DNA of 64,000 nt. Origin: CAYSWV01 sp964434865. Its GTDB lineage: Bacteria; Cyanobacteriota; Cyanobacteriia; Thermostichales; Thermostichaceae. The position numbers and the translations under genes were made by a program. Within the stretch, counting starts at the first letter, position 1. Every line of letters begins with the position of its first letter. The notes under the pieces were generated by a model. The model did no database searches and had not been told where the DNA came from. It worked only from the letters and a program-made list of their open reading frames with translations. This document shows positions 16,669-26,223 of the stretch, piece by piece. The stretch is from NCBI GenBank assembly GCA_964434865.1, contig CAYSWV010000009.1:56149-120148 (forward strand), written 5' to 3'.

Positions 16669-17598
16669 ATGGCAGTCACTAGCCTCACTCCAATTAGCCA
16701 GATCAAAGAGCCGCTCAACACACTATGGCAGTTTAGTCGTCCTCACACCATTTATGGCACTACGATTAGTCTGTTAGGGTTATTTGCTTTAGCCTATCCG
16801 CAGTGGCAGCAGTGGGGATCGCATGGACCCGAAGTGATCCTAGCTTTGCTAGCTTGTCTGTGTATGAATGTCTACATTGTAGGCTTAAACCAGCTGATCG
16901 ATGTTGAAATTGATCGGATCAATAAACCCTATCTCCCGTTAGCTGCTGGCACTTTAACCTACAATCAGGGTTTGGCTATCGTCACGGCTACTGGCATGGT
17001 TGGAGTCTGGCTCTCCTTTTTGGGATCTGGCTATTTAATGGCCACAGTTATGCTGAGTGGTTTGATTGGGACTGCTTATTCATTACCCCCGATTCGATTA
17101 AAACGATTTCCTGTCTTGGCCGCGTCCTGTATTTACATCGTACGGGGTTGGATCGTTAATTTGGGCTTGTATAGCTATTTTCGATCCATCAATCAATTGC
17201 CGATACAGTTAACATCTGAATTAATGACGCTAACCCTCTTTATCTCAATTTTTGGACTTGTGATCGCTATCTTTAAAGATATCCCTGATATTGAGGGTGA
17301 TCAAAAATTTCAAATTTCTACATTCTCAATTCAGCTGGGATCCAAAAAGATCGTGGATGGTTCTATATGGGCTTTATGCCTTTGCTATCTGGGAATTATA
17401 GGTTTGGGATCCCTGCAACAGCCTCAGATTAATTTGAGCCTACTTTCCATGGGTCATTTACTAGGACTTGTGATTTTACTAACTCGTCGAATGCAGATGG
17501 ATATTCAACGCAAGTCAGATGTTGTTGATTACTATCAATTGATCTGGAAGCTATTTTACTTCGAATATCTGCTGTACCCACTGGTTTTAATCGTTTAA
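16669..17598 (+). CDS. hpt: homogentisate phytyltransferase
   Basis: This integral membrane UbiA-family prenyltransferase condenses homogentisate with phytyl diphosphate, the committed step of tocopherol synthesis. The 309-residue protein has the first Asp-rich motif NQLIDVEIDRINKP and the second motif KDIPDIEGDQKF. It has about eight or nine hydrophobic helices, and RPHTIYGTTIS is near the N-terminus, as in Synechocystis Slr1736. Homogentisate solanesyltransferase is a less likely alternative. Its stop codon lies inside the first unit of a four-copy tandem repeat. Confidence 0.92.
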   Translation: MAVTSLTPISQIKEPLNTLWQFSRPHTIYGTTISLLGLFALAYPQWQQWGSHGPEVILALLACLCMNVYIVGLNQLIDVEIDRINKPYLPLAAGTLTYNQGLAIVTATGMVGVWLSFLGSGYLMATVMLSGLIGTAYSLPPIRLKRFPVLAASCIYIVRGWIVNLGLYSYFRSINQLPIQLTSELMTLTLFISIFGLVIAIFKDIPDIEGDQKFQISTFSIQLGSKKIVDGSIWALCLCYLGIIGLGSLQQPQINLSLLSMGHLLGLVILLTRRMQMDIQRKSDVVDYYQLIWKLFYFEYLLYPLVLIV

Positions 17599-17654
17599 GC
17601 TTTGATCATTTAAGCTTTGATCGGTTTAAGTTTTGATCATTTAAGTTTTGATCG
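17594..17654. repeat. 4 x 15-16-bp tandem repeat TTTAAGCTTTGATCA
   Basis: Four copies (17594, 17609, 17625, 17640) differ at one or two bases (AAGCTTTGATC versus AAGTTTTGATC). The first copy contains the stop codon of hpt. The array fills most of the gap to the convergent BT1 transporter gene. Confidence 0.9.
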
Positions 17655-17678
17655 TTTAGGTAGGTTAGCAGGTTGGCT

Positions 17679-19109
17679 CTACTGGACTTCTAAAGGTTTT
17701 TCCATAGATGGCATTACCCCGAGCCGTGAGAGCCATCGAGACAAAAAAGCAGGGCTCACAGATTCAGGTTCAGTCTCAAGACTAGTCATAGGTTGGCGGG
17801 CAACCTCGGGCACATCACCATCAGGGATCCAGCGTAACAAAGTCAGCGGCAGTAAAGTAGTGAAGTTAGTGATCACAATTAACAACCAGAGATTAGTAAA
17901 GTTGGTCTCCGTGATGCCTAGTAATTGAGTCAAGATGGCTTCTAACTCGTGTGAAACTAAACCACTGAAGTTAGTCACCGACATCAATACAGCAAAGAGA
18001 GTCGCTTCAATCCCAACCGGACAAAGACGGGCGGCCATCACCAGGATAGGCATAAACGCAATCTTACTCATCACCGTGATAACAACAGTGTCCCCAATAC
18101 TAAACCAGTGATCATCAATGCCTACCATCCGGTTAGCATGAGTTACCAAAATTAAGCTTGTTAGGCCAATCAAGCAGGATAAAACCGTAATACCTGCAAA
18201 CAATCGGCGAAAGGGTATAGTTTTTAAAAATCGTTGAAATATCAAAACCCCTAACAAATTAGCCAGACTCGAAAATAGATTGATCCGGCCCAAAAACTCA
18301 GGTTCAAATCCCAACTCATTGGTTGTGAAGTAAAAAAAGGCAGATTCTGCTGTGGGCGTCAGTTGTAAACAAAATAAGAACAGCATCGGCCAAAAAATAG
18401 CTTTACGAGTAATAGCTTGATAGAGTTGTCCGATCTGAAGCTTAAACGCTTGCACCGATAGAGACTCTTCAACAGGGGATTCCCGAATGAGTCCAGCTGT
18501 TGCTGCAACCACTAATGGAAATGTTGAGGTGTAAACAAAGATCGTCCGGGCACTGAAGTACTCTAATAGCAGTCCACCTAGGTAGGCTGTGAGAATTCCA
18601 CCAATGGCTGTGGTTGTCCAGCACAACGATTGCAAGGATCCAGAACGACTTAACGATTCTTTTTGCGCCTGAGTCACCACTATGGAGTCAACAATCACAT
18701 CACTAACCGCAACAGAAAGTGAAGCGAGGACCAACGCTAAAGTGGCTGACCAAGCTGAATGGACCCAAAAGGCTAAAGCTAACCAAGCTACACTGCCGAT
18801 CATCCCTGATCCGATCAGGTAAGGCCGGCGCCGATAACCAGCTATAGGTAACCCGTCTGACATGAGACCATACAGCGGTTTCAACATCCAAGGGGAAAAC
18901 ACAATACCCATCATGGCTGAGACTTGGGCTGGATTAAGACCTAAATCGTCTTTGAGTAAAAAGGTAATAGCCAACCGCGCTAAGCCTAAAATGCCCTGAA
19001 CAAAATAGACTAGCAAAATCGCAAACAATTCAGGTGTTGGTTCCTGTCCCATCAACAACGATTTCATCGCTGACTTCAAGCTAATGGCTGGTGTTGGATG
19101 GCTCGTCAT
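17679..19109 (-). CDS. folate/biopterin transporter, BT1 family
   Basis: The 476-residue membrane protein has about 12 hydrophobic helices. The BT1/FBT signature region is FSPWMLKPLYGLMSDGLPI with GYRRRPYL, followed by SDVIVDSIVV. It resembles Synechocystis Slr0642, a plasma-membrane folate transporter, and the plastid FBT proteins. The start ATG (MTSHPTPAIS) has no strong ribosome site. The gene converges on hpt. Confidence 0.9.
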   Translation of the reverse strand: MTSHPTPAISLKSAMKSLLMGQEPTPELFAILLVYFVQGILGLARLAITFLLKDDLGLNPAQVSAMMGIVFSPWMLKPLYGLMSDGLPIAGYRRRPYLIGSGMIGSVAWLALAFWVHSAWSATLALVLASLSVAVSDVIVDSIVVTQAQKESLSRSGSLQSLCWTTTAIGGILTAYLGGLLLEYFSARTIFVYTSTFPLVVAATAGLIRESPVEESLSVQAFKLQIGQLYQAITRKAIFWPMLFLFCLQLTPTAESAFFYFTTNELGFEPEFLGRINLFSSLANLLGVLIFQRFLKTIPFRRLFAGITVLSCLIGLTSLILVTHANRMVGIDDHWFSIGDTVVITVMSKIAFMPILVMAARLCPVGIEATLFAVLMSVTNFSGLVSHELEAILTQLLGITETNFTNLWLLIVITNFTTLLPLTLLRWIPDGDVPEVARQPMTSLETEPESVSPAFLSRWLSRLGVMPSMEKPLEVQ

Positions 19110-19329
19110 TTTGAGAATCGTTAAGAAGTGTCAATTATTGGTTCTAACACAAATCTTGGACACTCCGATTTCGATCCTCGATTTTGAGGTGCGGATCAAG
19201 CTATGGGATCCTAGAAAACTTGCGGTTCTACTCAGGTATGGGATCTATCTAGACCTGTTACTATGATGGCTATAGCGATCTGCTAAGTAAAACTGTATCC
19301 TATAGGTCTATCTGTACCGTTCTGCACGC

Positions 19330-20022
19330 ATGTACACCATCTCTGAATTTGACCGTTTAGTTCAATTCCTGCCCATAGAAATTAGGCCCGAGGTTCAGAT
19401 TGAGATTGGTACGCCTGATCAATCTCGAGTCGTTCAGTCATTATGGCGATTTCCCTGGCAGAAGTATTCTCGGTTTGCAATTGATCTATCTCGTTGGCAA
19501 AAGCTGACAGCCGAGCAACAGAAGCTCTTTTTCTTGCGTGAAGCGGTGTTAGCGACTGAACTAGCTTTGGGTGACAATTGGTCGGCTTTGCTACTCTATC
19601 CCGCCCTAATTGGTGCCGGTACCATGGGGATCTTGGTAGAGCTTCAGCTAGGGGACAACCTAGGTATGGGATTAGCTGCTGGATTAGCTGCTAGTGCTGT
19701 CTTTCTGCTGCGCAAAGCTGAGCGTGGACAAAAGCCTCAGATCGCTGCTGACGAGTTTGCCATTCGTTACGCTGTTCAAAATGCAGGCTACCGACCTGAG
19801 CAAGCCGCCTCTATTTTATTAAGTGCTATTCAACAGATTGCCATCCTAGAGGATCGGGTCAAAGATGACTACGATACTAAGATGCGTCAACGAAACCTAG
19901 AATTCTTGGGTCAAAAGGGGATGACAGCTGGGCCTATTGCTCTCAGTCGCAAGAAAAAAAGTCAAGATGTTCCTCCGCCCCCACCACCTCGACGTGAGCC
20001 ACCTGAAGGTCGTCTTTACTAG
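19330..20022 (+). CDS. DUF3318 family protein
   Basis: The 230-residue protein is of a type common in cyanobacteria. An N-terminal globular part contains WRFPWQKYSRFAIDLSRWQKL. Two hydrophobic segments follow (about residues 83-101 and 107-124), then a cytoplasmic region with ADEFAIRYAVQNAGYRPEQAA. The C-terminus is proline-rich and basic (PPPPPPRREPPEGRLY). Function is unknown. The gene is monocistronic and convergent with the SUI1 gene. Confidence 0.78.
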   Translation: MYTISEFDRLVQFLPIEIRPEVQIEIGTPDQSRVVQSLWRFPWQKYSRFAIDLSRWQKLTAEQQKLFFLREAVLATELALGDNWSALLLYPALIGAGTMGILVELQLGDNLGMGLAAGLAASAVFLLRKAERGQKPQIAADEFAIRYAVQNAGYRPEQAASILLSAIQQIAILEDRVKDDYDTKMRQRNLEFLGQKGMTAGPIALSRKKKSQDVPPPPPPRREPPEGRLY

Positions 20023-20080
20023 ACTTACATCCTGATCTGAGGGTTAACTTTACTAATGTATATGTAGTAGACCCTATTCT

Positions 20081-20096
20081 GATCTCATTTGAGATC
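20081..20096. repeat. perfect inverted repeat GATCTCA-TT-TGAGATC
   Basis: A seven-base-pair perfect stem with a two-base centre lies between two convergent genes. There is no T run, so it is not a standard intrinsic terminator. It could be a bidirectional RNA-end stabiliser or a protein site. Confidence 0.6.
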
Positions 20097-20143
20097 GGTA
20101 AATTTAAGGGCTAGCTTAGAACCTTGAGTTGAGATCTTAGAGA

Positions 20144-20497
20144 CTAGCCTCCTGAATACTTAACCATGTACCCCATGGCTTGAAGGGCCTCGCCGACTTT
20201 ATCTCGATGATCACCCTGGATCTCAATGGATTCTGCTTTGGCTGTTCCTCCAGAGCCACACTGAGCCTTGAGTGTCTTAGCTAACTTAGTCAGGGTGGCA
20301 GGTGTATGCTGGAAGCCATTGATCACGGTAACCGTTTTGCCGCCCCGGCCTTTGCGATCTCGCCGAATGGTCAGTTTTTGTCGTTCAGGGGGATGATCCT
20401 GTAGGGGTTGGCCACTCTGCGGGTCCAGTGGAGATCCCCACTCCGAATACACAACCCGGTAAACCTCAGATCCAGTCGGTTTGTCTTTTTTGGCCAT
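20144..20497 (-). CDS. yciH: SUI1/eIF1-family translation factor
   Basis: The 117-residue protein has an SUI1 core: LTIRRDRKGRGGKTVTVING, then LTKLAKTLKAQCGSGGTAK, then IEIQGDHRDKV. These match bacterial YciH, an eIF1 homologue that affects initiation fidelity. The N-terminal 45 residues are hydrophilic and variable. It is soluble and monocistronic. The start ATG (MAKKDKPTG) is family-typical. Confidence 0.93.
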   Translation of the reverse strand: MAKKDKPTGSEVYRVVYSEWGSPLDPQSGQPLQDHPPERQKLTIRRDRKGRGGKTVTVINGFQHTPATLTKLAKTLKAQCGSGGTAKAESIEIQGDHRDKVGEALQAMGYMVKYSGG

Positions 20498-20614
20498 AGT
20501 CGATGTTTATCCAACCCTATCAGCTTAAGCTAAAAGCTACTTGTCGACCTACCCCATCCTGACAAGCAGCTCATCTCTGATTCCAAGGCAGAGGTTAAGA
20601 TCCTCAATTAGCAA

Positions 20615-21826
20615 TTAGCTTTCGTCTTGCTCAGGGATAGCCCCTGTCCGAACGGGTAAGGTAGTTTCTTCGCCTGCTCGGATGAGGGTGACTTGAAGCG
20701 TTCCATTAATCGGGCTACGTTCAACCAATCGTTGCACCTCTGTTGATTCTAGGATCGGGGTATCGTTGATAGCCGTAATGACATCTCCAGCTCTTAAGCC
20801 AGACACATCAGCGGGTGAACCCGGAACAACTCGCATAATGAGGACGCCCTCTTCTTCATCAACAGTTAAGCCACTATTGGGATCTTCGTTAATGGTACGA
20901 GCCACTTCAGGGGACAGATTTAGCATACGAATACCCAGATAAGCCCGGTCAACGCGACCTTTGGTAATGAGCTGATCTGCAATTTCTTGAACTCGATCAA
21001 TTGGAATTGAGAAGCCTAACCCTTGAGCTCCTCGAATAATAGCCGTATTCATCCCAATCACTTCACCGCTAATGTTCAGCAGAGGCCCCCCGGAATTACC
21101 TGGGTTAATGGCGGCATCAGTTTGAATAAAATCAACTCGCTTATCACCCACACCTACTTCACCACTAGACCGGCCTGTTGCACTAATAATGCCTGCTGTT
21201 ACTGTATTGTCCAAACCCAGAGGGTTACCAATGGCAATTACCCATTCGCCGGGTCGTAGAGCATTAGAGTTACCGATAGAGACCGATGGCAGTTGACTAG
21301 CCTCAATTTTGACAACAGCAACATCAGTTAAGGGATCTTCACCCAAGACTTCACCTTCAAATTCACGTCCATCTTTTAACGTTACGGTGACTCGATCTGC
21401 CCCATCAACTACATGAGCATTCGTCAAAATTTTGCCATCAGGGCTAAGAATAAAGCCAGAACCTGTCCCTCGTTCCTGACGCTCAGGGGACCCGGGTCCA
21501 AAGAAATAGCGAAAGAAGGGATCTTCACTCTCAGCCGCCGTTAAGGTGCGGGATGCATTAATTCGAACTACGGCAGGCCCTACCTGTTCCACCACATTAG
21601 CGATAAAGTTAGGATCGGTTGATAAGGGTAGAGGAGACGCTTCAGCTGCCTCTAGAGCCAATGTAGAGGTAGAGCGATCGGCCTCAGCCTGAGTGGGGGG
21701 TAGAAAATTCACAGTTGCTAACGTGGCTCCGGCTCCCAAGAGCACTAAAAAAAGAGACGTCAAGGGCGAAAACCACTGATTCCGATGCTTAGGCTGAGGT
21801 CGAGAGGGTACAGAAGGCTTAGACAT
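20615..21826 (-). CDS. htrA: HtrA/Deg-family serine protease
   Basis: The 403-residue protein has a basic N-terminus and one membrane anchor (SLFLVLLGAGATLATVNFL). The trypsin-like domain has its triad in TNAHVVDGAD, PLTDVAVVKI and INPGNSGGPLL. One PDZ domain follows (about residues 290-385, with VLIMRVVPGSPADVSGL). It acts on misfolded proteins in the periplasm or lumen. The cyanobacterial genes htrA, hhoA and hhoB cannot be separated by reading alone. The ATG at 21826 has GAGGTGG upstream and is chosen over an ATG-rich extension beginning at 21850. Confidence 0.93.
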   Translation of the reverse strand: MSKPSVPSRPQPKHRNQWFSPLTSLFLVLLGAGATLATVNFLPPTQAEADRSTSTLALEAAEASPLPLSTDPNFIANVVEQVGPAVVRINASRTLTAAESEDPFFRYFFGPGSPERQERGTGSGFILSPDGKILTNAHVVDGADRVTVTLKDGREFEGEVLGEDPLTDVAVVKIEASQLPSVSIGNSNALRPGEWVIAIGNPLGLDNTVTAGIISATGRSSGEVGVGDKRVDFIQTDAAINPGNSGGPLLNISGEVIGMNTAIIRGAQGLGFSIPIDRVQEIADQLITKGRVDRAYLGIRMLNLSPEVARTINEDPNSGLTVDEEEGVLIMRVVPGSPADVSGLRAGDVITAINDTPILESTEVQRLVERSPINGTLQVTLIRAGEETTLPVRTGAIPEQDES

Positions 21827-22504
21827 AGTTATCCACCTCATCATGATCAAGTTGCTTTAGTCTCAATATATCTACAGCGATACAAACTCCAGTAGAGGAT
21901 TCTGAGAGAGTTTTTTGGGCACTCGTTAAGGTTTGGCTTACGTTAAGTTGGTATCAAACTAAGCCCAGTTTATGCTATGCCTTGGCAGATCAGTTAGAGA
22001 GAATCCCGCTTGGATCAAGTCCGGTTTTTAACCCTGACTCCTGATGAGATTGATCGTTATTCTAGATAAGCCAAGTATAGATAGATTAGAGATAGGTCAG
22101 TTGGACATGAGCAACAAGCTAGACCCAAACTAGTTTCTAAGGCTCTAGATCCTAAGGGTCAGATATTTGAGAGGTTAAGTCCAATTAACAAGATGGGTTG
22201 AGGAGAATATTAGGAGCCGTCTCTGCGAATCAGACACTTCCACCTTTACATCAAGATAAATTACAATCAGCACTGTTACTAGGAGCAAGACGGATGTCGA
22301 AGCAAGGGTCAGCCTCATGATCAGCCTAGCCTCATTGAGCTGTTATCTGGTCACTTGACTGAATGCCTACGCCTGAGATCCAGCCTGTGCCCAAAGCTAG
22401 TCTAGATGGAGAGGTGTGTCCTACTGGCTAGGAAGACATTTCCGATCCTTCAAGTAACCCTTGAGGCGATCACCAACTGAGCGTACCACTTAAAGAGATC
22501 TAGT
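21827..22504. other. 678-bp region between divergent htrA and fusA
   Basis: This gap must hold two promoters and probably a long EF-G leader. No open frame with a ribosome site was found. CCTTCAAG-TAACC-CTTGAGG near 22449-22468 can form a small hairpin about 35 bases before the EF-G start. I recognised no known riboswitch or RNA gene. Confidence 0.5.
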
Positions 22505-24595
22505 ATGAAAGACATCACTCGTTATCGTAACATCGGCATCTTCGCTCACGTTGACGCGGGCAAGACCACTACCACTGAGCGGATCTTAAAACTGACCGGT
22601 AAGATCCATAAAATGGGTGAGGTGCACGAAGGCGCGGCTACCACTGACTTTATGGACCAAGAGCAGGAGCGGGGGATTACCATTCAATCAGCAGCAACCA
22701 CCTGCTACTGGAATGATCACCGGTTAAACATTATTGATACCCCTGGACACGTTGACTTTACGATTGAGGTGTACCGCTCCCTTAAAGTGCTGGATGGTGG
22801 TATTGGTGTTTTTTGTGGATCGGGTGGTGTTGAGCCCCAATCAGAAACCAACTGGCGCTATGCCAATGACTCTAAAGTGTCTCGCATTATCTACATCAAC
22901 AAGCTTGATCGGATGGGAGCCAACTTTTACCGAGTGGTGAAGCAAATTGAAGATGTGCTAGCAGCTAAGCCATTGGTGATGGTTCTCCCTATTGGAATTG
23001 AAGATCAATTTTCTGGTGTAGTGGAGTTGCTAACTCGCAAGGCTTGGATCTGGGATGACTCAGGGGATCCTCTCAAATTTGAACTTAAAGATGTTCCGGC
23101 CGATATGGTGGATCAAGTGGAGGAATGGCGAGAAAAGCTGATCGAAATGGCTGTCGAACAAGACGATGACGTCATGGAAAAATACCTAGAAGGTGAAGAG
23201 CCTGACGTTGACACCTTGAAGCGTTGTATTCGTAAGGGTACGCTTGATCTGGCTTTTTTCCCGACTTTTGGTGGATCATCTTTCAAAAACAAGGGAGTCC
23301 AGCTAGTTCTTAACGCTGTTGTAGATTACTTACCCAACCCAGCTGAAGTCAAACCCCAACCTGAAGTTGATTTAGAAGGTCATGAAACCGGGGAGTTTGC
23401 AGTGGTTGACCCGGCCAAACCTCTACGGGCGCTAGCTTTCAAGATTATGGATGATCGCTTTGGAGCTCTAACCTTTACCCGAATGTACTCTGGAACCTTG
23501 AATAAAGGAGATACTGTTCTTAATACAGCGACTGGCAAAACTGAGCGCATTGGTCGCCTAGTCGAGATGCATGCGAATAACCGGGAAGAGGTGGAATCAG
23601 CTCAGGCAGGCGATATTGTGGCTATTGTCGGGATGAAAAATGTTCAGACAGGACATACCCTGTGTGATCCAAAGATCCCGGCAACCTTAGAACCCATGGT
23701 CTTCCCCGATCCCGTTATCTCAGTAGCTATAGCCACCAAAGCCAAAGGAGCTATGGAAAAATTGGGGGTAGCTCTCAGCAAGATGGTCCAAGAAGATCCG
23801 TCCTTCCAAGTTGAAACAGACGAGGAAAGTGGTGAAACGATCATTAAAGGGATGGGAGAACTTCACCTCGATATCAAAGTTGACATCTTGAAGCGAACCT
23901 ATGATGTTGAGGTAGATGTAGGTAAACCTCAAGTAGCTTACCGTGAGGCTGTCACTCGCCGAATCGAAGATAGCTATACTCACAAGAAGCAATCGGGTGG
24001 ATCGGGTCAGTATGCCAAGATCGACTATGCTATCGAACCAGGTGAGACAGGTACTGGGTTTATCTTTGAATCCAAGGTAACAGGAGGAAATGTACCCCGA
24101 GAATTTTGGCCAGCTGTCCAGAAAGGATTTGAAACTAGTGTGGTTAAAGGCATGTTGGCCGGTTATCCTCTAGTGGATCTTAAAGTCACTCTCACCGATG
24201 GAGGCTTCCACCCAGTTGACTCTTCAGCGATCGCATTTGAAATTGCAGCCCGTTCAGCTTATCGCCAAAGCTTACCCAAGGCTGGCTTGCAATTACTAGA
24301 GCCAGTCATGAAAGTTGATGTCTTCACACCTGATGCTCATGTGGGGGATGTGATCGGTGATCTCAACCGTCGCCGCGGTATGATCAAGTCTCAAGATAGT
24401 GGCCCCACTGGAGTGCGGATCAAAGCTGATGTTCCCTTAAGTGAAATGTTTGGCTACATCGGTGATCTCCGGACTATGACATCAGGTCGGGGTCAGTTCT
24501 CTATGGAGTTCTCTCACTATTCTCCTGCTCCCAACAACGTGGCAGAGACCGTGATCAAAGAAGCCAAAGAGCGCCAAGAAGCAGCCAAGAAGTAA
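22505..24595 (+). CDS. fusA: elongation factor G paralogue (EF-G2 type)
   Basis: The 696-residue translational GTPase has G1 AHVDAGKT (14-21), G2 RGIT, G3 DTPGH (78-82), G4 NKLD and G5 GSSF, followed by domains II-V to LSEMFGYIGDLRTMTSGRG. It begins KDITRYRNIGIFAHVDAG with ILKLTGKIHKMGEVHEGA. That pattern fits the second EF-G type (for example Synechocystis Sll1098) better than canonical EF-G, and no rpsL, rpsG or tuf genes are adjacent. Cys104 (GVFCGSGG) and Cys241 (LKRCIRKG) sit where canonical cyanobacterial EF-G has its redox-sensitive pair. A long hairpin follows the gene. Confidence 0.93.
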   Translation: MKDITRYRNIGIFAHVDAGKTTTTERILKLTGKIHKMGEVHEGAATTDFMDQEQERGITIQSAATTCYWNDHRLNIIDTPGHVDFTIEVYRSLKVLDGGIGVFCGSGGVEPQSETNWRYANDSKVSRIIYINKLDRMGANFYRVVKQIEDVLAAKPLVMVLPIGIEDQFSGVVELLTRKAWIWDDSGDPLKFELKDVPADMVDQVEEWREKLIEMAVEQDDDVMEKYLEGEEPDVDTLKRCIRKGTLDLAFFPTFGGSSFKNKGVQLVLNAVVDYLPNPAEVKPQPEVDLEGHETGEFAVVDPAKPLRALAFKIMDDRFGALTFTRMYSGTLNKGDTVLNTATGKTERIGRLVEMHANNREEVESAQAGDIVAIVGMKNVQTGHTLCDPKIPATLEPMVFPDPVISVAIATKAKGAMEKLGVALSKMVQEDPSFQVETDEESGETIIKGMGELHLDIKVDILKRTYDVEVDVGKPQVAYREAVTRRIEDSYTHKKQSGGSGQYAKIDYAIEPGETGTGFIFESKVTGGNVPREFWPAVQKGFETSVVKGMLAGYPLVDLKVTLTDGGFHPVDSSAIAFEIAARSAYRQSLPKAGLQLLEPVMKVDVFTPDAHVGDVIGDLNRRRGMIKSQDSGPTGVRIKADVPLSEMFGYIGDLRTMTSGRGQFSMEFSHYSPAPNNVAETVIKEAKERQEAAKK

Positions 24596-24624
24596 GATCT
24601 GCTTTGAAAGGCTAATTTTGTGTA

Positions 24625-24685
24625 GGCATCAATAGATCTCATCAGTCATTGATCATCTAAATCACTGATTGAGATCTGCGATGCC
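24625..24685 (+). other. long imperfect hairpin downstream of the EF-G gene
   Basis: Three helical blocks pair in order. GGCATC (24625-24630) pairs with GATGCC (24680-24685). AGATCTCA (24634-24641) pairs with TGAGATCT (24670-24677). CAGT (24643-24646) pairs with ACTG (24664-24667). About 18 pairs form around a 17-base loop, starting 29 bases after the fusA stop. There is no T run, so it could be a 3'-end stabiliser, an unusual terminator or a processed RNA element. An RNA structure is more likely than a protein site because of its length. Confidence 0.75.
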
Positions 24686-24740
24686 TCAGGTTACGGTAAA
24701 CTAGATAACTACTAGTAGTAAAGCCTTAACCTTCACGGAT

Positions 24741-25139
24741 ATGAGGTTAGATGCTGATTTCGTTGACCCACCCCTAGTTGTCGTTTCGGCTCATTCCCGC
24801 CAGATCCTAGGCCAGCTCTATCTAGACTGGAGTCCGCAGCCGGGATCGGTGCTCAGCATTGAAAATCAAACATACCAAGTTCTAGAACGACATCATCACT
24901 ACCACCTTCAGGCTGGGCGATACCATCTCTGTAAAACCACACTCTATGTCCAGCCAGTTTTACAAACTTACCATGAGCGAACTAGCTGGCAAGGCCACTG
25001 GGTTTTGGGCGATAGTTCCTGTGTGTATAATGCCCATTCTGAACTCATCCGATGTGCCATCAATCCTGACGGGCCTTGCCAAGGGTGTCCTCATTACCAG
25101 CCCGTTCTGAAGGCTTGCGGTTCTAGAGAGATACGGTAA
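24741..25139 (+). CDS. DUF6464 family protein with cysteine-rich C-terminus
   Basis: The 132-residue protein belongs to a family I associate with cyanobacteria. An N-terminal beta-rich part (DFVDPPLVVVSAHSRQILG) is followed by GDSSCVYNAHSELIRCAINP, then DGPCQGCPHYQP and a final cysteine in KACG. The five cysteines could bind a metal or a cluster, which is inference. There is no signal peptide. It follows the EF-G gene after a structured 145-base gap on the same strand. Function is unknown. Confidence 0.75.
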   Translation: MRLDADFVDPPLVVVSAHSRQILGQLYLDWSPQPGSVLSIENQTYQVLERHHHYHLQAGRYHLCKTTLYVQPVLQTYHERTSWQGHWVLGDSSCVYNAHSELIRCAINPDGPCQGCPHYQPVLKACGSREIR

Positions 25140-25325
25140 GATGACAAGCATTCGGGGTGTTTTGCATCCCACCATCTAGCCTGTTATCCCCTTGACAACG
25201 TTGCATTCGTACAGCTTTGAACCTAAGTTGTAATTTCTAGGTTGTAATCATTGAACCGTTGTCTGGCTTTGGATGGATTTTCAGTAGATGGGTGCTGAGG
25301 ATGTGTCAGGGTCTTAGGTTAATCT

Positions 25326-26174
25326 ATGGGCAAGTCGTATTGGTACGGTCAGGTAATTTGGATCTTAGGCTGGATATTGATGCCCAGTTTAGGGCTGCCA
25401 GCCTTGGCTCAGACAACTGCTCCCCTCTCTGAACTAGATCCAGGCGAATTTGGTGATTTAAGAGAGAGTTTTTCTGAACTAGAAGCCATCAGAGTACCTG
25501 AATTTTCTTTAAGTTCTCCGGCTTATACCATTGTGAATCCTGCCGGCTATGGAGCTGGGTTTGGTACTGCTTATTTTGCAGCGGGGGGGGTATTTGAGCG
25601 TAGAGATCGAGATGATGGTCAGGCTGGACTGGGGGCAGGATTTGGCTTGGGCGATCCCTCTCGTTACTTTGGTTTAGATTTGAGTGTTGTTTTAGCGGAT
25701 GTCGAAGAAGGCTTAGGCGGGTTTAATCTTAAGTTTCACCGTAACCTCATCATCAATGATCAGCTGGGCTGGGCTGCAGCAGTGGGTTGGGAAGATTTTG
25801 CAACATTTGGTGATATATCAAGAGATTCTTCAGTGTATGGCTCCACTACACTGGTTTTAAAATTGTCCCCAGAATTGAGCTCAACTTTTAGTCGTTTAGC
25901 GCTGACTGTTGGCGTGGGTGGAGGTCGATTCCGCACTGAAGATGACATCTTAGAGGGTGAGAGCAGTGTAGGGGTCTTTGGCAGTGGAGCTTTAAGGGTA
26001 ACCCGAGCGGTGAGTGTGATTGGGGAGTGGACTGGTCAAGATTTTGCAGCGGGTCTATCCTTTGCACCGTTCTCAGAGGTGAACTTGTACGTCACTCCAG
26101 CATTAAGAGATATTGCCGGCGCTGGGGATAATGTTAAGTTTTCATTGAGCGCGGGCCTTTCATTTTCCTTTTAA
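25326..26174 (+). CDS. predicted outer-membrane beta-barrel protein
   Basis: A 282-residue precursor has a signal peptide ending near LPALAQ. The mature protein is rich in alternating hydrophobic strands and glycines (GAGFGTAYFAAGG, GLGAGFGLG) and ends in SLSAGLSFSF. The C-terminal Phe after an amphipathic strand is typical of outer-membrane barrels recognised by BamA/Omp85. I recognise no family. It is followed by two more exported proteins on the same strand (gaps of 49 and 62 bases), suggesting a cell-surface operon. Confidence 0.75.
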   Translation: MGKSYWYGQVIWILGWILMPSLGLPALAQTTAPLSELDPGEFGDLRESFSELEAIRVPEFSLSSPAYTIVNPAGYGAGFGTAYFAAGGVFERRDRDDGQAGLGAGFGLGDPSRYFGLDLSVVLADVEEGLGGFNLKFHRNLIINDQLGWAAAVGWEDFATFGDISRDSSVYGSTTLVLKLSPELSSTFSRLALTVGVGGGRFRTEDDILEGESSVGVFGSGALRVTRAVSVIGEWTGQDFAAGLSFAPFSEVNLYVTPALRDIAGAGDNVKFSLSAGLSFSF

Positions 26175-26223
26175 TGAGCAGATTAAAGATAGCAATCGGG
26201 TGACTTGAAACAGAGGTAAGAGC

